Positions 46,738-55,609 of a stretch of DNA of 64,000 nucleotides are shown here, one piece after another. The stretch is from Tissierella sp. (GTDB lineage: Bacteria; Bacillota; Clostridia; Tissierellales; Tissierellaceae). Below the pieces are notes generated by a model, which worked only from the letters and a program-made list of their open reading frames with translations, did not search any database and was not told where the DNA came from. The DNA is taken from contig NZ_JAVKTS010000002.1 in assembly GCF_031460495.1 (NCBI RefSeq), forward strand, positions 124,001 to 188,000. The letters run 5' to 3'. Positions within the stretch are counted from its first letter, which is position 1. Every line of letters begins with the position of its first letter. The translations under genes and the position numbers were made by a program.

Positions 46738-46774
46738 TAAGATTAAGAGGATAAACAAAAGGGGTGGTGATGTC

Positions 46775-47323
46775 TTGGATGAGGAAAATAGATTAATAAG
46801 CCGTATACAAAGAACAGGTAATAGAAAAGCAGCTGACGAACTTATTAGAAAATACTATGATGAAATCTACACTTATGTATATAAACAGATCTCAGACAAG
46901 CACACTGCTATGGATGTGACTCAGAATATTTTTATATCTATGCTTCAATCTATTTCAAATTTTGACAATAAGAAAGCTGGGTTCCGTACTTGGTTGTATC
47001 GGATTGGTACAAATAAAATCATTGACTATTTTAGAAAGAATTCTGTTGAAAGGAGAAGAATAGCTGATATAGGAGAATATGATATTCAAGATCAAACGAT
47101 GTTTACAATAAATATTGAAAATAAAGAATTATTGCTGAGGCTGCAAGATTATATTAATTCACTGGACGTAAATTCACAGCAGATTTTTAGATTAAAGATA
47201 TTCGCAGAATACACCTTTCCCCAGATTGCTTCTGTCTTATCCTTGCCAGAATCAACGGTAAAATCAAAATATTACAGGTTATTAAAAATTATAAGGGAGG
47301 AGTTTAAGGATGAATATTATTAA
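46775..47323 (+). CDS. ECF-type RNA polymerase sigma factor
   Basis: A 182-residue two-domain sigma factor: region 2 (YYDEIYTYVYKQI, AMDVTQNIFISML, FRTWLYRIGTNKIIDYFRK) and region 4 (YINSLDVNSQQIFRLKIFAEYTFPQIASVLSLPESTVKSKYYRLLK). No region 1 or 3, as in ECF factors. The start is TTG after GGGGTGG. The following membrane protein gene overlaps it by 14 bases, a common place for an anti-sigma factor. It probably drives the ABC transporter operon downstream. Confidence 0.9.
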   Translation: MDEENRLISRIQRTGNRKAADELIRKYYDEIYTYVYKQISDKHTAMDVTQNIFISMLQSISNFDNKKAGFRTWLYRIGTNKIIDYFRKNSVERRRIADIGEYDIQDQTMFTINIENKELLLRLQDYINSLDVNSQQIFRLKIFAEYTFPQIASVLSLPESTVKSKYYRLLKIIREEFKDEYY

Positions 47324-48041
47324 ACCTACAAATAGTGAAAAAGAAAATGCAATAGAAAATATCCTATCACAGGGATTATCCAAGCCTGATGGACTTTGGG
47401 ATTTTTGCTACAGAATGTACTGTTCATTAGGATTTAAATTTATTTTCTTTGATATATCACAGGCAATAATAATGGCAGTTGCTATAACAATTGGATTTAT
47501 TCTGTTTTACCCCTTATCATCACAGCAACATGTATACTCAACGTTATTTGCAGTATCACCATTGTTTTTTATCACAGTTATATTCTTTACAGAGTTTATT
47601 GAGAGAAATGATAGTTTGCATGAACTGAAAATGACCTTTAAACATACCATTCAGAAGATAATTATCTTTCGAATTTTGTGCTATTCGCTGATAAGTATGG
47701 TAATATGCATTTTCTTAAGTATTAGTATGCCAGATAAATATAATTTTCTTAGGGCAGCTTCCATTACCCTAAGTGCACTATTTATATGTGCCCTTCTTAC
47801 TATATATATTATGAGGCGTTTAAAAGGTCGCTGGATTCATTTTACTTCACTAGTGGCATGGGTGGCAACTGCATTTCTACCAGTTTTGATTCTTGGTGAA
47901 AGATGGGAATTATTATTATCACAAATCCCTATAGGAATAACTATTACTGTAGGTGTAATTGGGTTTATTTTATATCTGAATGAAATAAAGAAATTAATTA
48001 ATATGAATAAAATGGAGGTTGCATATTATGTTGGCAGTTAA
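47310..48041 (+). CDS. Membrane protein, possible anti-sigma factor
   Basis: A 243-residue protein with a roughly 45-residue soluble N-terminus and about six membrane segments. It overlaps the sigma gene by 14 bases, has its own GGGAGGAG site, and the next ABC ATPase start lies within its 3' end. No zinc-binding HxxxCxxC motif typical of ZAS anti-sigma domains is visible. An anti-sigma role is inferred only from position; it could equally be an accessory part of the transporter. Confidence 0.6.
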   Translation: MNIIKPTNSEKENAIENILSQGLSKPDGLWDFCYRMYCSLGFKFIFFDISQAIIMAVAITIGFILFYPLSSQQHVYSTLFAVSPLFFITVIFFTEFIERNDSLHELKMTFKHTIQKIIIFRILCYSLISMVICIFLSISMPDKYNFLRAASITLSALFICALLTIYIMRRLKGRWIHFTSLVAWVATAFLPVLILGERWELLLSQIPIGITITVGVIGFILYLNEIKKLINMNKMEVAYYVGS

Positions 48042-48879
48042 TAATGTTACAAAAAAATACAATGACTTCACTGCTCTTGAGGATATAAGTCTTGAATTTG
48101 ATAATGGAGTATATGGTCTTCTTGCACCAAATGGAGCTGGCAAAACTACTTTGATAAAAATGCTTACCACGCTTCTTTTTCCCACAAAAGGTGAAATACT
48201 TTGGGAGGGTACAGATATCAGAGCACTAGATGAGAAATACAGGGATATAATTGGGTACCTTCCACAGGAATTTGGATATTATAAGAACTATTCACCGCGA
48301 CAGTTTCTTGACTATCTGGCAGCATTAAAGGGCATTGATAGACATGATTCAAAGAAAAAAATAACAGAACTTATGGAGCTAGTTGCATTGGAAGATGTAA
48401 CGGATAAGAAAATGCGAAAGTTTTCAGGTGGGATGATTCAGCGGGTTGGTATAGCACAAGCACTTTTAAATGACCCAAGGATCCTAATACTGGACGAACC
48501 TACAGCAGGTCTTGACCCAAAGGAAAGAGTTCGCTTTAGAAATATGATTTCCAGTCTATCAAAAGACAGAATAGTTATCTTATCAACTCATATAGTTTCT
48601 GATATAGAAACAATTGCAAATCAGGTAATCATGTTTAAAGACCACAAGTTGTTTTGCAATGATTCCCCATCCCATATATGCAGCACTTTAGAAGGAAAGA
48701 TATATGAAACCTGGGAGATTGAAAAGGTAAATGTACCTCATATTCTGTTAACTCAGAGACAGGAGGGGGACAATACCCTTGTAAGATTTGCAACTGATAC
48801 AGAATATAATGGTGAGGCACGTAGAGTAACTCCTACCTTAGAGGATGTGTTTCTATATGTGTATAATGATGGGGTGTAA
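48028..48879 (+). CDS. ABC transporter ATP-binding protein
   Basis: A 283-residue ATPase with Walker A APNGAGKTT, signature FSGGMIQRVGIAQALL, Walker B LILDEPTAGLDP and the H-loop STHIVSD. It is the ABC-2 export type (CcmA/BcrA-like), with a 70-residue C-terminal extension. The start at 48028 is set by ATGGAGG 10 bases upstream; the TTG at 48019 lies too close to it. It overlaps the preceding gene by 14 bases. The ATPase would power the two permeases that follow. Confidence 0.92.
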   Translation: MLAVNNVTKKYNDFTALEDISLEFDNGVYGLLAPNGAGKTTLIKMLTTLLFPTKGEILWEGTDIRALDEKYRDIIGYLPQEFGYYKNYSPRQFLDYLAALKGIDRHDSKKKITELMELVALEDVTDKKMRKFSGGMIQRVGIAQALLNDPRILILDEPTAGLDPKERVRFRNMISSLSKDRIVILSTHIVSDIETIANQVIMFKDHKLFCNDSPSHICSTLEGKIYETWEIEKVNVPHILLTQRQEGDNTLVRFATDTEYNGEARRVTPTLEDVFLYVYNDGV

Positions 48880-48881
48880 TA

Positions 48882-50042
48882 ATGAATATTTATAGACTTG
48901 AGTTTAAGAAATTATATTCATCAGTTACATTATGGACTTTAATCATACTTTTTCTTATATTCAATATCTTTCTGGTGGTAAGTAGTTCAGGCAATAAATA
49001 TACTGATTTTTTAGGGGAAGTATCCCATGAAACAGGATATGTGCTAAATAGGTCCTTTCATAACAGACTTTCCCAGACATACGTAAGCGATATACAATCT
49101 GATTATTTAGAACAGCTTAAACTTGATACTTACAAGATTGAAGATATATTTGATAATTATGAAATAAGTGACGTAGGTGAAAAGTATATAGCAGCCACAG
49201 GTGCACCAGATAAATTTGCGGAAACTATGAGAAACAAATACTCTGATTTGCAAATGGTAGTAGATAAAAAGGCAGAGAGTAATGAATCTATGACACTTTA
49301 TTTTGCAGGTGCTACTTATAATATGCACCAACTATTATTTAAAAATCTTATGGGATGGTTGATTATTGAAGGGGTGCTTATCTCAGCGCTCTTGGTTTTA
49401 CTTTCATTAGGATATGAAAATAGCAACAAGACTGAAAATATAATATATTCAACAAAAACAGGAAGAAATATCCTAAGGGCTAAATTTACTGCTTCAATAT
49501 CAGCAGGGCTGGGAGCCTATTTGATTTTATCTATTATTACCTTTGTTATTTTTTTTAGTCTTAATGATTATAGTGGAATTTTGGGTAGCAGTGTTTCTAG
49601 TATATTTAATTATAGATTTGATATTATTGCAGGATTAAGACCCTTCGTTACATGGCATAGCCATAGTGTTTTTACCTATTTATTAGCAACAATAGGTATG
49701 AGTATTGGTCTGATTTTTTCCTTTTGTCTTATGGCATTTCCCATAGGAATTATTATAAAAAACAGCTATATAAGCTTCTTTGTATTCCTAATCATTAATG
49801 CAGGAATAGTTGCTTTACCGTTTATGATACCAGACACAACTTTGATGAGTCATTATATTAGTTACTATTCCATGCTTTCACCAGTTTGGCTGTGGCTGAA
49901 GCGTAGTATTTGGTTTACAGATGGAGATATGGATACCCTGTGGAAATATTTTGAGACTATGGGGCTTTGTGTTTCAATGCTTACCTTAGCAGCTCTTTCT
50001 ATATTGGTAACTATTAGATTTAAAAGGAGGGATATAATATGA
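48882..50042 (+). CDS. ABC-2 type permease subunit
   Basis: A 386-residue membrane protein: one N-terminal segment (about 14-33), a large extracytoplasmic loop of about 130 residues, then five or six segments (from about 155). This layout is typical of ABC-2 exporters for peptides or antibiotics. It starts 2 bases after the ATPase gene and ends with an ATGA overlap with the second permease. Substrate unknown. Confidence 0.82.
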   Translation: MNIYRLEFKKLYSSVTLWTLIILFLIFNIFLVVSSSGNKYTDFLGEVSHETGYVLNRSFHNRLSQTYVSDIQSDYLEQLKLDTYKIEDIFDNYEISDVGEKYIAATGAPDKFAETMRNKYSDLQMVVDKKAESNESMTLYFAGATYNMHQLLFKNLMGWLIIEGVLISALLVLLSLGYENSNKTENIIYSTKTGRNILRAKFTASISAGLGAYLILSIITFVIFFSLNDYSGILGSSVSSIFNYRFDIIAGLRPFVTWHSHSVFTYLLATIGMSIGLIFSFCLMAFPIGIIIKNSYISFFVFLIINAGIVALPFMIPDTTLMSHYISYYSMLSPVWLWLKRSIWFTDGDMDTLWKYFETMGLCVSMLTLAALSILVTIRFKRRDII

Positions 50043-51223
50043 GAGTAATTATTAATGAGATTAAAAAGATATGGAATATAAAGCTTCTTCTAGTAGCTAT
50101 TATAATTAGTGGCTTATTTTACACGATTTTCATGAGCAACTATATAACTTACTTTAAAACAGGACATTCTATAACTGAAGAAACAGAATATGCTATGGAA
50201 ATGACAAATAATTATGGAGCTACAATTACAGATGGGGAGTTTTCTAATTTTATGGAAGAAAGAGAGGCTCTTATATCTGAAGCAGAAGAGTATATAAATG
50301 CATTACCTATTTTTGCTGAAGTAGGCATATATAATTTTGAAGATTATGAAAGAGTTCACGATAAAGGAGATACAAGTGAGAGAGAAACAGAAGCTGTATG
50401 GACCTTGCTTGGAGAGGAAGGTAATTTTGTAAGATTTCAACTTCAGGCACTGGATTCAATTGAAGAGCGATATTATAACTATCCTAAATATACATTGGAT
50501 AATGCTTTAAACTCAGAAGATACACCTAAAAAAGAGCTAGTTCGTCTACAGGAGATAAAAGAAAAAGAAGAGTATAGGAATATTATGGATGTATATTCAT
50601 TTGAGAATACAGTCTCATATTCAATCTATTTAGCTATTTTGACTATCTTGATAACACTTGTATTGGTTTCACCACTTATTGTTAATGATCGTTCAAGTAA
50701 TATTCATTTGCTACAATATAGTTCGAAAAATGGAAGAAGGATTTTATCCCAGCAGCTTATTTCCATTATTATCTCAGCATTTATGGTCACTACATTATCT
50801 GTTTTAATCTTTGGAGCTATTTATACCATAAATAATACATTTGTTTTCTGGAACAATGGACTCACCTCCTTTTTGAATGTAGCAGTAGATTTTTTCTGGT
50901 TTGATTTAACTTATGGTCAGTATATTATATTTTATATTTTACTACTTTATATTTTAAGCATTGGATTAGCCATGGTGGCTTTTGGAATTTCAAGATTCAG
51001 TCAGAATCTAATAGCATTGATTATGAAGCTTATCCCTGTATTTGGTGTATTTTGCTTAATCAGCTATGTAGTATTCTACAAGACCTTCAGTAATATAAAT
51101 CTACTATATAGGAGCATTGGAATCCCATGGTTGGAGCCAATAGTGTGCTTATCTGTACTATTGAGTGGACTAGGTTCATCAATATATATATTGCATAGAG
51201 AAAAAAATAATGATTTACTATGA
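50039..51223 (+). CDS. Second ABC-2 type permease subunit
   Basis: A 394-residue membrane protein with the same layout as its neighbour: an N-terminal segment (about 15-35), a charged extracytoplasmic loop rich in Glu (to about 190), then about six segments. The start ATG overlaps the previous stop by 4 bases, after AAAGGAGGG. Two different permeases with one ATPase suggest a heteromeric exporter, as in some bacteriocin immunity systems; that function is inference. Confidence 0.82.
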   Translation: MRVIINEIKKIWNIKLLLVAIIISGLFYTIFMSNYITYFKTGHSITEETEYAMEMTNNYGATITDGEFSNFMEEREALISEAEEYINALPIFAEVGIYNFEDYERVHDKGDTSERETEAVWTLLGEEGNFVRFQLQALDSIEERYYNYPKYTLDNALNSEDTPKKELVRLQEIKEKEEYRNIMDVYSFENTVSYSIYLAILTILITLVLVSPLIVNDRSSNIHLLQYSSKNGRRILSQQLISIIISAFMVTTLSVLIFGAIYTINNTFVFWNNGLTSFLNVAVDFFWFDLTYGQYIIFYILLLYILSIGLAMVAFGISRFSQNLIALIMKLIPVFGVFCLISYVVFYKTFSNINLLYRSIGIPWLEPIVCLSVLLSGLGSSIYILHREKNNDLL

Positions 51224-51245
51224 TGAAATGTTGAAGGAGTAACCA

Positions 51246-52103
51246 ATGATAAAAAAGAAAAGAAAGAAGTTATTTATAATACTTGTAATAATAGCATCAA
51301 TCGCATTATTTCTTTATGCTCAACTCAACTGGATATCAATAACTAAAGAAGATATCTATATAAATAATTTACCGTCTGCTTTTAATGGATTTAAAATTTT
51401 GCAGTTGTCAGACTTGCATAGCAAATCATTTGGTAATGATAGCAATGGTATTATTAAAAAGATTAATAATATCGAACCAAATATTATTGTAATGACGGGA
51501 GATATGAGAACTAACACGCCTGATGATAATGGTGAGGTGTTAATTACTCTTTTAGAAAATCTTAACGGTGAATATCCTGTCTATTATGTAACAGGTGAGC
51601 ATGAAGAAGGAAAATACTTTGAGGATGAAAATAAATATATGAAAGAAGGAACGAAAGAAGCCTACGAAGATAGACTTGAAGAACTTGGGGTTATAGTTCT
51701 TAATGATGAAAAAGTGCAATTAGGTAATGGGAAAGAAGTGATGAACATATATGGATTAAAAGAAAAGCTGAGTGGGAGTATTAATATAGATAATAGATTA
51801 AGTAAACCTAATTCACAAGAGGTAAATATTCTATTAGCTCATACACCTGATCATTTCAATGAATACGTAGGTTGGGGAGCAGATGTAATATTTTCAGGAG
51901 ATAAACATGGAGGCCTAATTAGATTACCTTTTGTAGGAGGTATGATTTCGTCTGATGGCACATTTTTCCCAGAGTATGATGGTGGTTTATATAGAGTTGA
52001 TGATTCTACAATGGTTGTTAGCAGAGGTCTTGGGAATTATTTTATAAATATAAGGGTTTTCAATAGACCGGAGATAGTAGTAACAACATTAAAAAATAAA
52101 TAA
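51246..52103 (+). CDS. Membrane-anchored calcineurin-like phosphoesterase with altered motifs
   Basis: A 285-residue protein with an N-terminal membrane anchor (about 8-25) and a metallophosphoesterase domain of the YkuE/YaeI type, facing outward. Motifs in order: SDLHSKSFG, MTGDMR, then TGEHEEG where relatives have GNHE, LLAHTPDH, and SGDKHGG where relatives have SGHTHGG. Two usual metal or substrate ligands (Asn and His) are thus Glu and Asp. It may bind metals differently or act on another substrate. It ends the cargo operon, 22 bases after the second permease. Confidence 0.8.
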   Translation: MIKKKRKKLFIILVIIASIALFLYAQLNWISITKEDIYINNLPSAFNGFKILQLSDLHSKSFGNDSNGIIKKINNIEPNIIVMTGDMRTNTPDDNGEVLITLLENLNGEYPVYYVTGEHEEGKYFEDENKYMKEGTKEAYEDRLEELGVIVLNDEKVQLGNGKEVMNIYGLKEKLSGSINIDNRLSKPNSQEVNILLAHTPDHFNEYVGWGADVIFSGDKHGGLIRLPFVGGMISSDGTFFPEYDGGLYRVDDSTMVVSRGLGNYFINIRVFNRPEIVVTTLKNK

Positions 52104-52264
52104 TGAATTAAATAGTATCGAGTATTATCAGCAAAGAAGCCATGGACATATTTGTGTATTTTTCAATAGTATTGCTGTGTATGCAGAAAAATATTATAAT
52201 AAGCAAGGGAAAATAGATTTATTTGCCTGAAACTAAGGGGTAATCACCTCAGTTACAGGGATAA

Positions 52265-52282
52265 ACCACAATATGTAGTGGT
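52265..52282. repeat. 18-bp imperfect palindrome, copy 2
   Basis: ACCACAATATGTAGTGGT, identical at 16 of 18 positions to the copy at 46393-46410 and in the same orientation; the two differences are in the central spacer, so the ACCAC/GTGGT arms are kept. This suggests a protein-binding or recombination site rather than chance. Confidence 0.7.
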
Positions 52283-52332
52283 AAAAATAAAAGTATTTTG
52301 TTATTTATATAAAAAAACTAGATATAGAAACT

Positions 52333-52386
52333 AAAAGAGGCGAAGTCTTCGGTCAATTTATGATCGATAGTCTTCGCCTCTTTTTT
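52333..52386 (+). terminator. Strong terminator hairpin
   Basis: AAAAGAGGCGAAG pairs with CTTCGCCTCTTTT around a 26-base loop, followed by TT. It lies upstream of the 52419 gene and could close the cargo transcript or attenuate entry into the ICE operon. Confidence 0.8.
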
Positions 52387-52418
52387 ATTTCAAAAATAAA
52401 AAGAAAGGACTGAGAACA

Positions 52419-53108
52419 ATGTCAAGATATTTTATGTATGGTACATCACTGGGAGGTATAGAGCAGCTGATGATGCTGACACCTAATTTCCCTCAAAGAA
52501 GAAGTGGAATAGTCATTAATAATCATTTTAATTGTAAGAGAGGTATTAAGATTTGTAATGGTTGTGTAGCAAAGGTTGAAAGCAGAGGTAATACTAATGA
52601 TTGCTTTTGTTTCAAAGAAAAAATAGAGGCAGATGAAATTAAATATACAGATCTGATAAAAGATTGCTTTGGAAGAATAAAAAACTATGCTCTAAAGGAA
52701 AGATTGAAATTACTTAGTAATAGATTTACTGGTGAACTATTTTTAAATCATAACCACAGGGGAAGATTTTATCATTTAATTCAGAAACAAGATGTTGATA
52801 TAGAGGGTGGATCGCCAAGCTACCTTGCAGTAATATTTCTTCTAACTGCAGATGAAGTATTATGGAATATTTCAGAGCATGCGATCGGCTTAAATGGATT
52901 CGATTTTTCACAGATACATCTTAGACAAATTAGTACAGAAGGCTATGCTCTTTACCAAACGGCAAAAACTATATCGACAGGAAAAGAATATATAAGAATA
53001 AGTGAGATAGCAGATAAAGAACTTATTGATGATACTGCATTTAAGATAATAATCAACGCATCAATAATTGCAAAGTATGGTGCAGATGTATTTTCAATTA
53101 TGAAATAG
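52419..53108 (+). CDS. ICE-associated protein of unknown function
   Basis: A 229-residue soluble protein, first of the ICE accessory run. A cysteine set in the N-terminal third (CKRGIKICNGC, then CFCF) could bind a metal. The C-terminal half is helical. AAAGGACTG precedes the ATG. It is followed 14 bases later by the ArdA-like gene. I do not recognise the family; its company suggests an element-maintenance role. Confidence 0.6.
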   Translation: MSRYFMYGTSLGGIEQLMMLTPNFPQRRSGIVINNHFNCKRGIKICNGCVAKVESRGNTNDCFCFKEKIEADEIKYTDLIKDCFGRIKNYALKERLKLLSNRFTGELFLNHNHRGRFYHLIQKQDVDIEGGSPSYLAVIFLLTADEVLWNISEHAIGLNGFDFSQIHLRQISTEGYALYQTAKTISTGKEYIRISEIADKELIDDTAFKIIINASIIAKYGADVFSIMK

Positions 53109-53122
53109 AATGGAGGAGAGAT

Positions 53123-54793
53123 ATGCTAATTAGATTAAGAGGGATTGACAGGAAAGAAGAAGAATCAATTATGTTTAATTTTCCTTATGATGAAAGTGAA
53201 ATATCCAATGTATATAATCAACTGGAGCTTGAAACTTCAACTGCTCCCAACTGTTATATTGAAGAAGTGGTCTATGATTCAGATATGAATGAAATTCTAA
53301 AAGGTAAACAGTGTAACATAGATGAAGTAAATTTCTTATTTAAGAGGATGGATAGTTTCGATACAAAGGAAAGAAAAGTGTTTTTTGCTTCTGCCTTTGC
53401 AGAAAATCCTGAAACAATAGCAGAATTAATCAATCTAAGCTTTAATACTCATTGCTATAGTCTTGTAAGTGACTTTAATAATCTAGAAACTGTAGGAAAG
53501 GATTTATATATATCAGAAAAGCAAGCAGTAGCAACTAGAGAATTAGATGAACTTGACGGTGGATCCTTTGCAATGGAGGTAATAAAAAATAATCCTAATT
53601 CTAGAATTACTCCTTATGGAGTCTTATATAAAAATTCAAATGTACCAGAGCAAATATATAATGGCAAGCAGTTTCCCACATACCATTGGAAAGAAACTGT
53701 AGCAACAATACAGCTGACCGCAAAAGGTGCAAATGAATTTATATATCTTCCTTGTTCTGATTTTGAAATTGAAAAGGCACTGTTGAGATTAGAAACTCCT
53801 TACTTACATGATTGTGAAGTTGCAATTGCTAGCCATAACTTTTCAGATAGAATAATAAATATTATTTCTGCTGATACAACACCATTAATTAAGATTGATA
53901 CCTTAAATAAATTAGCAAAGCACTATAAGGAAATAGGCAACCATGATATAGAATATTTTGAAAAACTTATGAATCATGTTAAACCTCGAACTGTTGATGA
54001 AACCTTTGCACTAGCAGATTCTATGTATGAATTTGAACTATTTGATGGTATCCATAGTGTAGAAGCCTATGGAAGATATATGATTTGTGACTCAGGACAT
54101 TTTGAATATGATTCAAATCTTGAAGAATATATTGATTTTAAAAGATATGGACAGGAGAAAATGGCACATGAATTTGGAGCGTTTTCAGAGAAAGGATATA
54201 TTACTTACCATGGATATAATCAAAAGCTTGCCAATTTATTATTTGAAAGGCTTGGAATGGTATTTCCTGAACAAGAAGAATTGCAGACCTTAAAACTGTA
54301 TATGCCTCTCGAAATAACTACCTATGATATAGAAAATGAATATGGTTATAAAGAATATGCAAATGAACCACAGAAAATTTCAAATGCTGAAGTAGTTGAA
54401 TATCTAGATGTAATTCTAAAGGCAATAGAAGAAAACAATCTTCCAGAAGAAGAACAAAGAGGTCTGATGAGATATTATGATGACCATGACAGTGTGAATG
54501 CAAAAGTATCCAAGTATGTGTTTTCCGTTGAACTTATAGAAGGAGAACTAATGGGAGTAGCTGTTCTTACTTTAAATGATGAATTGACTCCAAAGGAGCT
54601 TGAAAAAATCAAAGATAATATAACTGGACAGGCATCAGATGGCTGGTGTGAAGGCTTTGAACAGAGAGAAATTAGTACTGATATGGGAGATATTTATGTT
54701 AGCTTTTGGAATAGTGATAACTGGTTTATTAAAACAGTTGAGGAAATGGGTATAGAAGAAAATCAAAAAATGGGAGGTATGAAATTTGAATAA
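53123..54793 (+). CDS. Large multidomain ICE protein with a possible ArdA-like region
   Basis: A 556-residue acidic protein. The centre (GRYMICDSGHFEYDSN, then YIDFKRYGQEKM and GYITYHG, near 315-365) resembles clostridial proteins labelled ArdA, DNA mimics that block type I restriction; the high Glu/Asp content fits. The last 110 residues (ASDGWCEGFEQREI, YVSFWNS) form a separate domain seen in other ICE proteins. GGAGGAGAG precedes the ATG. It overlaps the next gene by 8 bases. The antirestriction role is tentative. Confidence 0.6.
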   Translation: MLIRLRGIDRKEEESIMFNFPYDESEISNVYNQLELETSTAPNCYIEEVVYDSDMNEILKGKQCNIDEVNFLFKRMDSFDTKERKVFFASAFAENPETIAELINLSFNTHCYSLVSDFNNLETVGKDLYISEKQAVATRELDELDGGSFAMEVIKNNPNSRITPYGVLYKNSNVPEQIYNGKQFPTYHWKETVATIQLTAKGANEFIYLPCSDFEIEKALLRLETPYLHDCEVAIASHNFSDRIINIISADTTPLIKIDTLNKLAKHYKEIGNHDIEYFEKLMNHVKPRTVDETFALADSMYEFELFDGIHSVEAYGRYMICDSGHFEYDSNLEEYIDFKRYGQEKMAHEFGAFSEKGYITYHGYNQKLANLLFERLGMVFPEQEELQTLKLYMPLEITTYDIENEYGYKEYANEPQKISNAEVVEYLDVILKAIEENNLPEEEQRGLMRYYDDHDSVNAKVSKYVFSVELIEGELMGVAVLTLNDELTPKELEKIKDNITGQASDGWCEGFEQREISTDMGDIYVSFWNSDNWFIKTVEEMGIEENQKMGGMKFE

Positions 54794-55082
54794 TAGAAAT
54801 CAAGTAGAAAGAATTAAGAAAGGCTATCCTGTAGGTACACGAATTGAATTGATTCAGGCAATGGATGATGTGCAAGGTGTTGAAAAAGGTGCAAAGGGAA
54901 CAGTAATAGGGGTAGATGACATTGGAACCATACACATGAAATGGGATAACGGAAGAGGTCTTGGTCTTATTCCTGGAGAAGATAATTTTAAAGTGTTATC
55001 TCGTCCGCAGGAAGAAGAGATGAAAGAGTCGGATGAGCCTTCCAAAGAGCAATCACAAGGCATGGGGGGAATAAGTTTATAA
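54786..55082 (+). CDS. DUF4314-domain protein
   Basis: A 98-residue protein with the DUF4314 pattern: YPVGTRIELIQAMDD, KGTVIGVDDIGTIHMKWDNG, LIPGEDNFKVL. The fold looks like a small SH3-type barrel; the family is typical of Clostridia ICEs and of unknown function. The start is TTG, after GGGAGGTATG, within the end of the ArdA-like gene. Two terminator-like hairpins follow. Confidence 0.82.
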   Translation: MNNRNQVERIKKGYPVGTRIELIQAMDDVQGVEKGAKGTVIGVDDIGTIHMKWDNGRGLGLIPGEDNFKVLSRPQEEEMKESDEPSKEQSQGMGGISL

Positions 55083-55112
55083 AATAAAAGAGAACTTGGT
55101 GTACTAAGGTAG

Positions 55113-55136
55113 CACGGAATATGTCCGTGTTTTTTT
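55113..55136 (+). terminator. Terminator after the DUF4314 gene
   Basis: CACGGA pairs with TCCGTG around 5 bases, followed by seven T. Confidence 0.85.
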
Positions 55137-55153
55137 AATATCTAAAAACATAT

Positions 55154-55202
55154 AAGGCCGATTGTTTGCTGTAAATTACAGCATAGTAGTCGGCCTTTTT
55201 TT
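55154..55202 (+). terminator. Compound terminator hairpin
   Basis: AAGGCCGA pairs with TCGGCCTT at the base and an inner palindrome GCTGTAA-A-TTACAGC caps it; a T run follows. It is the second terminator in 90 bases, so transcription from upstream is tightly closed before the winged-helix gene. Confidence 0.82.
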
Positions 55203-55264
55203 GTTGCCAAAAACAATAATATCCACAGTGTTATGAATCATGGCATGAGAAAGGAGGCGAGGAG

Positions 55265-55603
55265 GTGGAACATGATTTTTTAATTTATATGAAAGAGTAT
55301 CATATTGGAACCTCTAAGGCAGTCCCCAGCGCATATCTACAAAGTAGATTTTGTATTAGTTCAAGAACTGTCAGGAAATTAGTCAATCAATTAAGAAATG
55401 ATGGCAATCCCATATGCAGTGGTGACAATGGATATTATTATGCCGCTGATAGAAAGGAACTGCTTGCAAGTATAGGGCAGATGACAAGTCGAATTAGAGA
55501 AATTGCAAAAGCAAAGAGAGGACTAGTCAAAGCTTTAGAGCATTTTCCAGATACAAACGGACAATTGAGATTAGACCTTGATAAAGAGGTAAAAGAGAGG
55601 TGA
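55265..55603 (+). CDS. Small winged-helix DNA-binding protein
   Basis: A 112-residue protein starting at GTG after AAAGGAGGCGAGG. The first 60 residues look like a winged helix (SAYLQSRFCISSRTVRKLVNQLRNDG, then ICSGDNGYYYA wing), followed by a helical tail. Such proteins precede Dam methylases in Clostridia ICEs and may regulate the element. The ribosome binding site for the methylase lies at its 3' end. Confidence 0.72.
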   Translation: MEHDFLIYMKEYHIGTSKAVPSAYLQSRFCISSRTVRKLVNQLRNDGNPICSGDNGYYYAADRKELLASIGQMTSRIREIAKAKRGLVKALEHFPDTNGQLRLDLDKEVKER

Positions 55604-55609
55604 TGAAGT

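Larger units (their letters stand above)
46387..46774. other. Gene-free stretch at the element's left end
   Basis: This stretch holds an 18-bp palindrome (46393-46410), an ACCCC/GGGGT hairpin near 46458-46474, a terminator-like hairpin (46604-46640) and an ECF-like promoter (46709-46737). Several A and T runs are present. I see no convincing coding sequence on either strand; short minus-strand frames cross the element boundary and lack ribosome binding sites. Confidence 0.6.
52104..52418. other. Gene-free stretch between cargo and ICE accessory genes
   Basis: No coding sequence is visible. It contains the second 18-bp palindrome (52265-52282) and a strong terminator-like hairpin (52333-52386) just before the next gene. 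An AACT/AGTT-type imperfect hairpin lies near 52231-52257. Confidence 0.6.
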
